A DNA stretch of 64,000 bases from Sulfurospirillum sp001602955. GTDB taxonomy: Bacteria > Campylobacterota > Campylobacteria > Campylobacterales > Sulfurospirillaceae. Under the pieces are notes generated by a model. The model did no database searches and was not told the origin of the DNA. It was given only the letters and a program-made list of their open reading frames with translations. Location: positions 124,001-188,000 of the forward strand of contig LVAC01000011.1 of assembly GCA_001602955.1 (NCBI GenBank). Direction: 5' to 3'. Positions 52,694-62,436 of the stretch are shown piece by piece. Every line of letters begins with the position of its first letter. Positions within the stretch are counted from its first letter, which is position 1. The position numbers and the translations under genes were made by a program.

Positions 52694-54877
52694 ATGTTAC
52701 GCCAAAGCTTATCGAAACTCATCCAAAAAGAGTACCTCAAATCCATTATTTTTCCTCTTCTTTTGATCGAAGCGATGCTTCTATGGGCCTACTTTTGGAG
52801 CAATGCGCATGTGAGCGAAAGCACGCAAAAAGCCTTGATCGAAGAGACGAAGATCCATATCAAAGAGATTAGCAGTCGTTCCGCCGAAATCGTTAACGTT
52901 ACGTTTAAAGACGTCTCGCATATGACGGAGCTTTTTCGTCAAGAGCATGAAACGTTTTTTGCCCGATTTGATCCTCAACATGTCGGCATTAAAAGCCACA
53001 ATTATCAGCAATTGGAAAACGGCGTCATCACCAATACGCAACAAACGCCAAACGCATGTACGCTTTTTTACTCCAACATCAAGCAAACATCGCCGTATCG
53101 TCTTGAAAAAGCAATCGCAACCGAAGAACTTGACGGCTTTTACAACACGATGCTTCAAAGCAATCCGAATATCGCACAGGTTTATTTTAACAGTCACGAT
53201 TCGATGAACCGCCTTTGCCCTTTTATGCCCGACGCACTCAATCAGTACGCACACGACATCGATATTCCCAAGTACAATTTTTATTTTCTTGCCGACGAAA
53301 AGCATAACCCTCAGAAAAAGATCGTCTGGACGGACGCTTACCTCGATCCGGCTGGTCTTGGTTGGATGATTAGCGCGATTGCGCCCGTGTACAAAGGCGA
53401 CTTTTTAGAAGGCGTCGTAGGCGTCGACATTACGATCGATCAGCTGATTTCCAATATTCTCTCCCTTCGCCTTCCCTATCGTTCCATGAGCCTTTTGGTC
53501 GACGAACACGGTCACATGTTAGGTATGAGTAAAACGTTAGAACCTTTCTTGGGACTTCAAGAACTTACGTCGCATACTTACGAAGCACCCGTAGAAAATA
53601 CGATTTCCAAGCCGAAAGATTTTAACCTTTTCGACAATAAAGCCAACACCCTAGCTTCGTTTCTCACGAAAATGGTCAAAGAAAACACTTCTCTGGACGA
53701 ATTTCGCTATGCCGACACCGATTTTTTGATCACGCAAAACCCCATTTCGCAAACAGGGTGGAAGCTTATTTTACTTTTAGATAAAGACTCTTTGTTAAAA
53801 AGCGGCAAAGACCTGAAAGCAAAAACCGACTTTATCGGCTACATCGCACTTGGTTTTATGGCGTTATTTTACTTGGTCTTTTTATTTATTCTCATTAGCC
53901 GAGCCCAACGCTTTTCCGCGCAAATCTTAACCCCTCTTCACGAACTCATTCAAGCGACTCGAAGCCTCAAAGACAAGCTTGTTACGACCAAACTTCCGCA
54001 TTCGGACATTATCGAACTGAACACTCTTTTGGACAACTTTTCGGCGATGAGTCACGAGCTGCAAAACTTGTACGATTCGATGGATAAGAAGATCAAAGAG
54101 GGCATCTTGGAAAATATGGAAACCCAAAAGATGATGATCTATCAATCCCGCCTTGCGCAAATGGGCGAAATGATCAGTATGATCGCACACCAATGGCGAC
54201 AACCTTTGGGCGCGATTTCAACGGTCACGGCGAGCATCAAACTCAAGCAAAGCCTCAAAAAATTCGACCTTACAACCTCGGAAGGACGCGTCGCGCAAGA
54301 CGAATTTTTAACGACGGCCATCGACAAGGTCGAAAATTACATCCAATTTTTGACCAATACGATCGACGATTTTCGTCACTTTTTCAAACCCGACCAACGT
54401 CACGAAAAAAGCTCTTTGGCGCACATTATCGAAAAAACGCTTCGCATTATCGGGAAAAGCCTCGACGTTCACAAAATTGCCGTAGAGATCTACAACCGTT
54501 CGACACGTGAGTTTATCACGTACGAAGCGCAAGTAACGCAAGTGCTCATTAATATCTTAAAAAACGCCCAAGACGTGCTTCTTGACAAAAAAATAGAAAA
54601 TGCTACGATACGCTTGAACGCTTACGAAGAGAAGGAATTTTTTGTCATCGAGATCGAAGATAACGCCGGAGGTATCCCCGAGGCGATTATTTCCAAAGTG
54701 TTCGATCCCTACTTTTCGACCAAAGCGGAAAAAAACGGCACGGGGCTTGGACTTTACATGTCAAAAACGATTATCGAAGAGCATTGTCACGGCATTTTAA
54801 GCGTCTGCAATACCGAACGCGGAGCAAAATTCAGCGTGAAAATTCGGGGAGAATACGATGTCCGTAGCGATCAATGA
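52694..54877 (+). CDS. Membrane sensor histidine kinase with Cache domain
   Basis: 727 residues: helix near 20, a periplasmic dCache-type domain of about 330 residues (YLDPAGLGWMISAIAPVYKGDFLEGVVGVDITIDQL), second helix near 385, HAMP-like region, DHp with MISMIAHQWRQPLGA and HATPase_c. Senses a small extracellular ligand. Its stop overlaps the start of the next gene by 20 bp. Confidence 0.9.
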   Translation: MLRQSLSKLIQKEYLKSIIFPLLLIEAMLLWAYFWSNAHVSESTQKALIEETKIHIKEISSRSAEIVNVTFKDVSHMTELFRQEHETFFARFDPQHVGIKSHNYQQLENGVITNTQQTPNACTLFYSNIKQTSPYRLEKAIATEELDGFYNTMLQSNPNIAQVYFNSHDSMNRLCPFMPDALNQYAHDIDIPKYNFYFLADEKHNPQKKIVWTDAYLDPAGLGWMISAIAPVYKGDFLEGVVGVDITIDQLISNILSLRLPYRSMSLLVDEHGHMLGMSKTLEPFLGLQELTSHTYEAPVENTISKPKDFNLFDNKANTLASFLTKMVKENTSLDEFRYADTDFLITQNPISQTGWKLILLLDKDSLLKSGKDLKAKTDFIGYIALGFMALFYLVFLFILISRAQRFSAQILTPLHELIQATRSLKDKLVTTKLPHSDIIELNTLLDNFSAMSHELQNLYDSMDKKIKEGILENMETQKMMIYQSRLAQMGEMISMIAHQWRQPLGAISTVTASIKLKQSLKKFDLTTSEGRVAQDEFLTTAIDKVENYIQFLTNTIDDFRHFFKPDQRHEKSSLAHIIEKTLRIIGKSLDVHKIAVEIYNRSTREFITYEAQVTQVLINILKNAQDVLLDKKIENATIRLNAYEEKEFFVIEIEDNAGGIPEAIISKVFDPYFSTKAEKNGTGLGLYMSKTIIEEHCHGILSVCNTERGAKFSVKIRGEYDVRSDQ

Positions 54878-56597
54878 GCTTTTAACGCTCACGTCTCATT
54901 TACGCGTTTTATACGTCGAAGACGATGCGATATTACGTGAAAACACCGTCGCGCTTTTAAGCGATCTGTTCGCCTCCATCGACGAAGCAAGCGACGGACA
55001 AGAAGCATACGCGCGCTATCAAGAACAACCCGACGTGTACGACATTTTAATTACCGATTTGAATATGCCGCATATGAACGGCATGGAACTCATCAAACGC
55101 ATTCAAGAGATCAACCCGTTTCAGCTGATCGTCGTCGTCTCGGCGCACAACGAAACCGAATATTTTTTAGAGAGTATCCGCAACAACGTCAACGGCTATA
55201 TCCTAAAACCGATCGATTTTGAGCAACTTTTAGAAACGCTTTACAAAGTCTCGTTGCTCGTCAAAGAGCGCAAAGAAAACATTCAAAATAAAGAAAAACT
55301 CGAAGTCTTGCTCCAAGAGCAACACCAAAAGCTGGAGCAAAACGATCAAATCGTGCATGAGTTTTTAACGCTCGACAAGGTGACGAAACTCCAAAACGCC
55401 ACGATGCTCTACACGTTTTTGGACCGTTTTTTACAAGACCACGCACTCACCGTTATGCTTTACAATATCGATGATTTTAGCTTTATCAATCAAACTTACG
55501 GCGTCGATTTTGCGGACGAAGTTTTGTACAAAGTCGGTGAATTTCTGCGCTATAACCTCGCAAAAGACGTTCATCTGTATCGCTATAATTCCGACGAATT
55601 CGTCATTCTCTTCGACCCCGATCTGCTCAGCCCCGAGCTTTTTGCGATTCAGATTCAAACTTTTTTTAGAGAAACACCCGTTGGAGAGATGAACAATCGC
55701 CCGATCTACGTGACGCTTTCGTGCGGTATCGCAACGTCTCGAAATCCCGCATTGTTGCTCTCCAACGCGCGTATCGCTTTGCGTGAAGCTAAGATGCGCG
55801 GTATTCCGAGCCAGTACAACGTCTACAACGCAAGCGATCCTTTCTTAAAACGCTCCGAAGTCGAAACGACGTGGATTCAAAAGTTTCGCTTAGCCTTGGA
55901 AGAAGACCGCGTTATTCCCTATTTTCAACCCATTATCGACAATCAAACGGAAAAAATCGCCAAATACGAATGCCTCGCCCGCATCGAGGACGACGGTGAG
56001 GTTATTTCGCCTTCACACTTTTTGGAAGCGGCGAGAAGAAGCGGTTTGATGAGTAACCTAACCCGTATGATGATTAACAAATCGTTCAAAAGTTTCGCAG
56101 ATCAAAACATCGAATTTTCGCTGAACATCACCAATGAAGATTTACTCGACGACACGTTCATCGACTTCTTACATGTCAAGCAAGCCCAATACCGCATTGA
56201 CCCGCATTGCGTCATTTTCGAAATTTTGGAAGACATTATTTTAAGCGACCTGAATAAAATGCCGCTTAAAAACCTTCACGTCCTCAAAGCTATGGGATAC
56301 CGTTTGGCGTTAGACGATTTCGGAAGCGACCGCTCAAACCTCAACCGTTTGGACAATATCGGCGTTCAATTTCTCAAAATCGACGGACAGTTTGTTTTAG
56401 GCATCGACCAAAATTTGCGCAATCAAAATATCGTCGAAACGATTACTGCGATGGCACATAAGATGAACGTTCAAGTGATTGCGGAATTTGTCTCGACACG
56501 CGGGGAATACGAAACAATTAAGCGTTTAGGCGTGGACTTTTCGCAAGGCTTCTTTTTCGAAGCACCGGCACATTTCCCTAAGCCGTCTTCGTGTTGA
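54858..56597 (+). CDS. Response regulator with GGDEF-like and EAL domains
   Basis: 579 residues: receiver (1-130, phospho-Asp in DILITDLNMPH), coiled coil, GGDEF domain (about 170-310) and EAL domain (about 335-575). The GGDEF signature is degraded to YNSDEF, so it is probably not a diguanylate cyclase. The EAL domain has ECLARI for EAL, DDFGSD for DDFGTG, and keeps the E of FEILED and KIDGQF, so it could still hydrolyse c-di-GMP. Target of the two upstream kinases by context. Confidence 0.9.
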   Translation: MSVAINELLTLTSHLRVLYVEDDAILRENTVALLSDLFASIDEASDGQEAYARYQEQPDVYDILITDLNMPHMNGMELIKRIQEINPFQLIVVVSAHNETEYFLESIRNNVNGYILKPIDFEQLLETLYKVSLLVKERKENIQNKEKLEVLLQEQHQKLEQNDQIVHEFLTLDKVTKLQNATMLYTFLDRFLQDHALTVMLYNIDDFSFINQTYGVDFADEVLYKVGEFLRYNLAKDVHLYRYNSDEFVILFDPDLLSPELFAIQIQTFFRETPVGEMNNRPIYVTLSCGIATSRNPALLLSNARIALREAKMRGIPSQYNVYNASDPFLKRSEVETTWIQKFRLALEEDRVIPYFQPIIDNQTEKIAKYECLARIEDDGEVISPSHFLEAARRSGLMSNLTRMMINKSFKSFADQNIEFSLNITNEDLLDDTFIDFLHVKQAQYRIDPHCVIFEILEDIILSDLNKMPLKNLHVLKAMGYRLALDDFGSDRSNLNRLDNIGVQFLKIDGQFVLGIDQNLRNQNIVETITAMAHKMNVQVIAEFVSTRGEYETIKRLGVDFSQGFFFEAPAHFPKPSSC

Positions 56598-57276
56598 GTT
56601 TGTACCCTCTGTTTTTCAAGTTGACGATCGAGTTTTCATACCCGAGTTTGTCGCGTAAACGCTTGACCAAAGCGCGAAGCGTGGAATTGTTGACCTCTTC
56701 GCTTTGCCAAACGACATGGGCGATCTGCTCGTTGCGAACAAACGCATCGGCATGTTTGACCAAAATATAAAGCAACGCCTCTTCTTTCGCGGTCAACGTC
56801 TCCAAAATATCATTGACATGTAAAGTGCGTTCGTTCATCGAAAAAATGACGCCTGGGTGTAACACGACAAGATCGCTTGTCGGAACGCTTTGAGGTTTTT
56901 GCCCGCAAAGATGGGCGGTAACTTTGATCATCGTGTTGATTAAATGTTGTGAATCGAAAGGCTTTGTTAAAAAGCTAAAAATCCCCAAATCGATACTTTT
57001 CAGAAAATAATCGGTCTCTTTGTACGCCGAAATGACGATTACCGTTTGCGTAGGATTTTTCTTTTTAATCTTTTCAATCAAATGAAGCCCGTTTTGTTGG
57101 GGAAGCTGAATATCGGTAATGACCAAATCGTACGTGCGGGTTAGGTAATGCGCATAAGCGTCTTCCGCCGATGCAAAGGCATCGATCGTATCGAAGAAAT
57201 CTCCTAAAAAAAGGCACAATTCCTCATTAAGCGCAGTATCGTCTTCAACGAGGAGTAACGACAGTGAATGACGCAC
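56578..57276 (-). CDS. OmpR-family response regulator
   Basis: 232 residues from a GTG that lies six bases after AAAGGG. Receiver domain (VEDDTAL, DLVITDIQLPQ, FLTKPFD) and winged-helix domain (LHPGVIFSMNERTLHVND ... SIVNLKNRGYKLNTK). Convergent with the EAL gene, with ends overlapping by 20 bp, and divergent from the receiver-PAS gene. Confidence 0.88.
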   Translation of the reverse strand: MRHSLSLLLVEDDTALNEELCLFLGDFFDTIDAFASAEDAYAHYLTRTYDLVITDIQLPQQNGLHLIEKIKKKNPTQTVIVISAYKETDYFLKSIDLGIFSFLTKPFDSQHLINTMIKVTAHLCGQKPQSVPTSDLVVLHPGVIFSMNERTLHVNDILETLTAKEEALLYILVKHADAFVRNEQIAHVVWQSEEVNNSTLRALVKRLRDKLGYENSIVNLKNRGYKLNTKTA

Positions 57277-57391
57277 GATGTTCCCTTTAGGCAATTTTTG
57301 GGAGTAATTTTGGGTTAGTATAGCAAAAAATACAACTCAAATACAACGCTTACGTTATATAATAGTCCCATCAAACGATGCGGAGAGCTTT

Positions 57392-58678
57392 ATGGAAAAT
57401 GCGATTGATCAACTCATTGCTTGGAGCAAGGATCTGAATGTTTTGTATGTCGAAGACGACGTCGCCTTGCGCGAAGAAGTTAGCCTCTTTTTAAGCGACA
57501 TCTTCAGCCGAGTCGATTTGGCGAGTAACGGCGAAGAGGGATTGCAAAAACTCGCAAAAAACCAATACCATTTAGTCATTACCGACATTCGTATGCCCGT
57601 AATGGACGGCATCGAAATGATCGAGAAAATCAAAGAGCTTTATCCCGAACAACCCGTCTTGGTGACCTCCGCACACAACGAAATCGATTACCTCGTCAAG
57701 CTCATCAATCTCGGAGTCGATAATTTTATTACCAAACCGCTGCAAAGCGAACAAATTTTCAAAGTTTTGCATAAAATCGTCGAGCATATACACCACAAAA
57801 AGGAGTTACGGAAAATCGAACACGATTTACGCGAAGCTCACGCCCAGTTAGAAAAACTAACCCAAATGCAATCGCGCTCTTTGGATTTGAAAAATGCCGT
57901 TTTAAAAGCCTACAAAGAAGCCCTCGATAAAGCGACCATCGTCTCAACAACCGATAAATTCGGCGTTATTAACGACGTTAACGAAAATTTTTGCCAAGCT
58001 ACGGGTTACGGAGAAGAGGAGATCGTCGGTAAAACGCACCAGCTGATAGTCCATCCCTCGACCGATAAAAAAACCTATGCCGATTTGTGGAAAACGGTTT
58101 TAGCCAAACAAACCTGGCAAGGGCTGCTCATCAACCAAACGCGCACACTTTCGCCTCTGTATCATTACACGACCGTCGTTCCCATTTTAGATGCCAAAGG
58201 CGACATTAGCGAATTGATCTGGATTGTGCAAGATTTGACCGAACTGCATCGCATTCAAGAAGCAAAAACCCAAGCTTCTTTGGATATTGCCTTAAGCCTC
58301 AAAGAAGACGAATTTTTAAAACAATTGCCTTTTGCCGCGGCGATGCTAGACGAAACGTTTCGATGCGAACGTTACAACGCCTCTTTTGAAACACTGGCGA
58401 TGAACCACGTCAAAGAAGAGACGTTCGTCACGTTGACGCAAAAAAATCTTTTCCTTAAAGAACTCGTCTATTTTGAAGAAATGGACTATTTTCAAACCCT
58501 ATCCGACATCTTCGATAAGTTTCCCTACGAAGGAGACATCACGTTCAAAGGAACGATCCAAACGATCGATCATATGCAAGAAGTTCTCGTCAAAATTACG
58601 CCTTATGCGACGCATTATCTTATCAGCGTCATTCCCCAAGAGGATTTTGAACTATGCTGCCAAGTTCTAGGGAGATAA
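57392..58678 (+). CDS. Receiver-PAS signalling protein without output domain
   Basis: 428 residues: receiver (1-130, HLVITDIRMPVMDG, FITKPLQ), coiled coil (135-175), a PAS domain (about 185-290, IVSTTDKFGVINDVNENFCQATGY) and a second PAS-like region to the end. No kinase, cyclase or DNA-binding domain. May act by protein contact with the next product, whose gene overlaps it by 25 bp. Confidence 0.82.
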   Translation: MENAIDQLIAWSKDLNVLYVEDDVALREEVSLFLSDIFSRVDLASNGEEGLQKLAKNQYHLVITDIRMPVMDGIEMIEKIKELYPEQPVLVTSAHNEIDYLVKLINLGVDNFITKPLQSEQIFKVLHKIVEHIHHKKELRKIEHDLREAHAQLEKLTQMQSRSLDLKNAVLKAYKEALDKATIVSTTDKFGVINDVNENFCQATGYGEEEIVGKTHQLIVHPSTDKKTYADLWKTVLAKQTWQGLLINQTRTLSPLYHYTTVVPILDAKGDISELIWIVQDLTELHRIQEAKTQASLDIALSLKEDEFLKQLPFAAAMLDETFRCERYNASFETLAMNHVKEETFVTLTQKNLFLKELVYFEEMDYFQTLSDIFDKFPYEGDITFKGTIQTIDHMQEVLVKITPYATHYLISVIPQEDFELCCQVLGR

Positions 58679-60783
58679 TTTTACACAGCGCCGTTTCGCG
58701 TATGCACTTGGCGCAAGACGATATGTCGCTTCAACTCATCGATAACGACTGCCGTCTACACAAAATCGATCTCGAATCGCTTAAAATCACGAAGAGTACG
58801 TCCTTATCGCATCTTTACGAACACGATCTTTTCGATTATTACCGTCGTCCGTTTGCGATTACGCAACACTTAGCCTACATCTCTTTCTCACAAAAAGGGG
58901 TAGAGCACCTCGTCGAGGTAGATTCGAAAATTTTGCCGATTTTTACGTTTTCGTACAACAAAAACGAACAGATCAGCAAAGCGGCATTTAGCGAAAACGG
59001 CAACTATCTGATCACCGGTAACGAACACGGACGCGCTTACGTCGTCTCGACCTTGGACGGAAGTTTACAGGCCGATTTACCGATCAGCAGCGACGTCATC
59101 AGCGCGGTGGAAGTTTCCGAAACCTATCGGCTAGCGGCACGCGCTTCGTTTACCAAAGAGTTGGTCGTGTACAAACTCAACACGCGCAGCGTCATTTTCG
59201 AACAAAAGCTCGATGCCGTCATCGAAATGATGCTTTTTTTAGACGATCGCTATCTTTTGGCGATTACCCGTAATTCCAAACTGCTCAAAATTGACCTTTA
59301 CCTACAAAAAATCGAAAAAGAGGTGCTCCTCGATACGGTCTTGTGGCCTTGCGTCTTCATTCTTTCGCACAGTCAAAAATTTCTCTACGTCGGCACGCGC
59401 GAGTCGGTTCTTTTTGCGATTCACGTTAAAACCTTGGAAATTTTATACCATGTCAATCTTCCCTACCAAGGCATTACGACGCTTGCTCGCAGTAAAAAGT
59501 ATTTTATCATCGGCTTCAAAACGGGCGAAGTCGTTTTTTACAACCACCGCGAATTTGAAACAGAGTTTATCAACCACATTCGTTTGCGCCAAATCAAAGA
59601 AGCTTCCTTGCTTTTCAATAAAAATATCTTTTTGATGACGCATCGCGAAACCAAAAAAATCTACGAGTTTTGGGAAGAAGAGAAAAAAACGATTATGGAG
59701 CTTTTGGCGCGCGGCGAAATCGAAGGAGCGCAAAAAATAGCCGAACCTTACCTTTTCCATCCCAAATGCAAGCTGGAATTTACCGATCTTTCCCTCCTTC
59801 AACCCGATCTGATGAGCTTACACCGTTATATCCGCAGTTTTCATTTTGCACTGGCCTATCAGTTGGTCAAACTAAAACCCGCACTGAAAAAAAGTTCTTT
59901 ATATGCCACGATGGAAGCGCTATGGACGAAAAGTTTCCAAAAAGCGCAAATTTTACTTGCACGAGAGCCTATCCATAACAAAGAGAGTGCCAAAGAGGCG
60001 TTGCATCTTTTTGAGGACGTCGAAGAGAAGCAATCCATCATCGAAAATATGCTCAAACGTTCCGGTATTTTTACGCTCGCCGAAAATGCCGCCAAAGAGA
60101 AAAATTTTGCTTTTTACTTTAAGCTGGTCGCGCAAAATCTCTTTTTAGAGTATACGCCGCTGTATCAAAAAGTGCTGCAAATCGCCGAACGCTTGCAACA
60201 CGAAATCAACGTCTCGTTGGAAAACCGTTTTTTTGATCAAGCCCTGACCTTAGCCGATATTTTTCACCAATTTAGTCCCTATCGCCATCAAGCCAATCGT
60301 CTCAAAGAGGTTTCAAAAGCATTGATGATTCTCGAAGACCACCTTGAACATCATCGCCTTTTTGAAGCCGTTAAGCTTCAAGAACAATACCGTTTACAGA
60401 CCAACTATGCACCGATCGTTACACTGGAGCAACTCAAAATCGCCTTCCAAGAAGAACAAAACCGATTGCTTAGTACCAAACACTACGGTGCCGTTTATGC
60501 CAATATCTTGCCGTATATGAGCCTCACGGTCTGTCGGCAAAACGTCGCCAATATCATGCGTCAATACTACATGTCGCAACTCGAAGACGCGATCGCAAAC
60601 ACGAGCTCTTCAATCGACTGGGAAAAGACGTTTTTGGAGTATTGTCGTTTTTTCCCGACGGATAAAATTTTGGTCGAATTTGCAAAACGTCACGGTAAAA
60701 TGGAGGTTTTACAACGCATATCCGCGATTGCGCGAACCGAAGAATCACCGCAGTATCCAAAGACGATCGTCTGTAGGGCATAA
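58654..60783 (+). CDS. WD40-like beta-propeller protein with helical C-terminus
   Basis: 709 residues. The first 330 residues show six to seven repeats with the look of WD40/YVTN strands (SENGNYLITGNEHGRAYVVSTLDGSL; FLYVGTRESVLFAIHVKTLEILY). The remaining part is helical, possibly a TPR-like solenoid. No catalytic motif. Such proteins are scaffolds; its coupling to a receiver-PAS gene suggests a signalling scaffold. Confidence 0.7.
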   Translation: MLPSSREIILHSAVSRMHLAQDDMSLQLIDNDCRLHKIDLESLKITKSTSLSHLYEHDLFDYYRRPFAITQHLAYISFSQKGVEHLVEVDSKILPIFTFSYNKNEQISKAAFSENGNYLITGNEHGRAYVVSTLDGSLQADLPISSDVISAVEVSETYRLAARASFTKELVVYKLNTRSVIFEQKLDAVIEMMLFLDDRYLLAITRNSKLLKIDLYLQKIEKEVLLDTVLWPCVFILSHSQKFLYVGTRESVLFAIHVKTLEILYHVNLPYQGITTLARSKKYFIIGFKTGEVVFYNHREFETEFINHIRLRQIKEASLLFNKNIFLMTHRETKKIYEFWEEEKKTIMELLARGEIEGAQKIAEPYLFHPKCKLEFTDLSLLQPDLMSLHRYIRSFHFALAYQLVKLKPALKKSSLYATMEALWTKSFQKAQILLAREPIHNKESAKEALHLFEDVEEKQSIIENMLKRSGIFTLAENAAKEKNFAFYFKLVAQNLFLEYTPLYQKVLQIAERLQHEINVSLENRFFDQALTLADIFHQFSPYRHQANRLKEVSKALMILEDHLEHHRLFEAVKLQEQYRLQTNYAPIVTLEQLKIAFQEEQNRLLSTKHYGAVYANILPYMSLTVCRQNVANIMRQYYMSQLEDAIANTSSSIDWEKTFLEYCRFFPTDKILVEFAKRHGKMEVLQRISAIARTEESPQYPKTIVCRA

Positions 60784-60848
60784 GCTTATCAGAGCATAAA
60801 TTTGTTATAATAAATCTTTACATAATCTTACTTCATTAAAGGAAACCT

Positions 60849-61343
60849 ATGTCGGGACTTAAAACCTACGACTATACGCAAGAACAACGTGCGGCATTTG
60901 CTTACGCAATTATTACGACTGAAAAAGGGAAAATCGTCCTGAAACTCAATACAGAAGAGACGCCCAACACCGTTGCCAATTTTGCGACACTCGCCAACGA
61001 TAAATTTTACGACGGTCTTACGTTTCATCGCGTCATTAAAAACTTTATGGCACAAGGCGGTTGCCCTAACGGTCGCGGTACGGGCGGTCCGGGTTGGTCG
61101 ATTGCCTGCGAATGTAAAGGACAAAAAAGTAAACACAAACGAGGCGTTATCTCTATGGCACATGCGGGTCCCAACACCGGCGGCAGTCAGTTTTTTATCT
61201 GCTTCGTAGACTGCCCTCATCTTGACGGCGTGCATACGGTTTTCGGCGGCATTGAAAAAGACGACAAAGAGAGTTTTAAAACGCTCGACGGTATCGCACA
61301 AAACGATAAAATCGTCTCCATCGAAATCAAAGAGAAGCTCTAA
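60849..61343 (+). CDS. Cyclophilin-type peptidyl-prolyl isomerase
   Basis: 164 residues with the cyclophilin core: FHRVIKNFMAQGGCPNGRGTGGPG, ISMAHAGPNTGGSQFFIC and HLDGVHTVFGGI. Cytoplasmic (no signal peptide). A TTATAATA box lies about 40 bp upstream and AAAGGAAA precedes the ATG. Confidence 0.94.
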   Translation: MSGLKTYDYTQEQRAAFAYAIITTEKGKIVLKLNTEETPNTVANFATLANDKFYDGLTFHRVIKNFMAQGGCPNGRGTGGPGWSIACECKGQKSKHKRGVISMAHAGPNTGGSQFFICFVDCPHLDGVHTVFGGIEKDDKESFKTLDGIAQNDKIVSIEIKEKL

Positions 61344-61352
61344 CTCTTTTGA

Positions 61353-61382
61353 CATGTAAGTCTTAAAAGCTTACATGTCATC
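61353..61382 (+). terminator. Hairpin made of two inverted TTACATGTCA copies
   Basis: TGACATGTAAG and CTTACATGTCA form an 11-bp stem with a nine-base loop, ten bases after the cyclophilin stop. Little U-tract follows. Probably a transcript end. Confidence 0.5.
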
Positions 61383-61494
61383 TTCCAACGGCGTTGCGTT
61401 TGCATTACCTGTATTCGGTATCGTCACACTGTTTCGCTTCGCTCAAAATGAACGTTATCCTACAGAATGGCTTTTATTAAAGAAAGGTTTTACT

Positions 61495-62403
61495 ATGATC
61501 CACCGTATCAATGCACTCTTCCCGCTTTGGGCACTTTTTTTCTCGCTCTTGGCTTATCAAATGCCCGCGTATTTTACACCCTATAAAATGCATATTTCAA
61601 CACTGCTGATCGCCGTGATGTTTTTTATGGGCATTACCTTGCGCCTTGAAGACTTTGCACGCGTACTGAAATCGCCTCGAATTATTGCGATTACCGTCGG
61701 ATTGCAGTTTTTCATCATGCCGCTAGCGGCGTTTTTGCTCTCAAAGTTGTTTGGATTTTCCACCGAACTGTTAATCGGTATGGTACTCGTCGGTGCCGTA
61801 TCGGGCGGTACGGCGTCTAATGTCATTACCTATCTTGCCAAAGGCGACGTTGCTCTTTCCATCACGATGACGACGACCTCTACGCTTTTATCCGTCGTCG
61901 CGACACCTTTTTTAACCCTGCTTTACGTCGGACAAAAAGTTCCGGTTCCCGCGCAAAGTATGCTGATGAGTATCTTAGAAATGGTGATCGTTCCGGTCGT
62001 CTTAGGTGTCGTCGCTAATTATTTTTTATCTCGCCGTATTGCACGCATTGAACCCTACTTGGCGACGTTTTCGATGATAGCCATCGTGAGTATTATCGCT
62101 ATCGTCGTCGCGCTCAATCGACAAAATATCGCCACGGTCGGTATGATGACGATCTTAGCCATCATGTTGCACAACCTTTGCGGACTTGCGGGCGGATATT
62201 GGATCACGAAATGGCTAGGATACGATCGACGTATTTGTAAAACCGTCGCGATTGAAGTCGGTATGCAAAATTCCGGTCTTGCCGTTGCATTGGCAATGAA
62301 ATACTTTACGCCTTTAAGTGCGCTTCCCGGTGCGATTTTTAGCGTCTGGCATAATATATCGGGCGCGATCTTGGCGGGATATTGGGCAAAGAAAGACCGC
62401 TAA
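61495..62403 (+). CDS. BASS-family (bile acid:Na+ symporter-like) transporter
   Basis: 302 residues with nine to ten helices (AVMFFMGITLRLEDFARVL; GAVSGGTASNVITYLAKGDVALS; EVGMQNSGLAVALA), the typical sodium-dependent transporter pattern with the broken helix motif around GGTASN. The ATG at 61495 follows AGAAAGG; the longer frame starts in the terminator hairpin. Substrate in bacteria is often pantoate or an oxo-acid; unknown here. Confidence 0.9.
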   Translation: MIHRINALFPLWALFFSLLAYQMPAYFTPYKMHISTLLIAVMFFMGITLRLEDFARVLKSPRIIAITVGLQFFIMPLAAFLLSKLFGFSTELLIGMVLVGAVSGGTASNVITYLAKGDVALSITMTTTSTLLSVVATPFLTLLYVGQKVPVPAQSMLMSILEMVIVPVVLGVVANYFLSRRIARIEPYLATFSMIAIVSIIAIVVALNRQNIATVGMMTILAIMLHNLCGLAGGYWITKWLGYDRRICKTVAIEVGMQNSGLAVALAMKYFTPLSALPGAIFSVWHNISGAILAGYWAKKDR

Positions 62404-62410
62404 GCATCGC

Positions 62411-62436
62411 TTTGAGGGTAACATGTTACCCTCAAA
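62411..62436. terminator. 26-bp perfect palindrome, bidirectional terminator
   Basis: TTTGAGGGTAACA followed directly by its reverse complement. Lies between the convergent BASS and S24-regulator genes, touching the stop codon of the latter. Confidence 0.6.
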
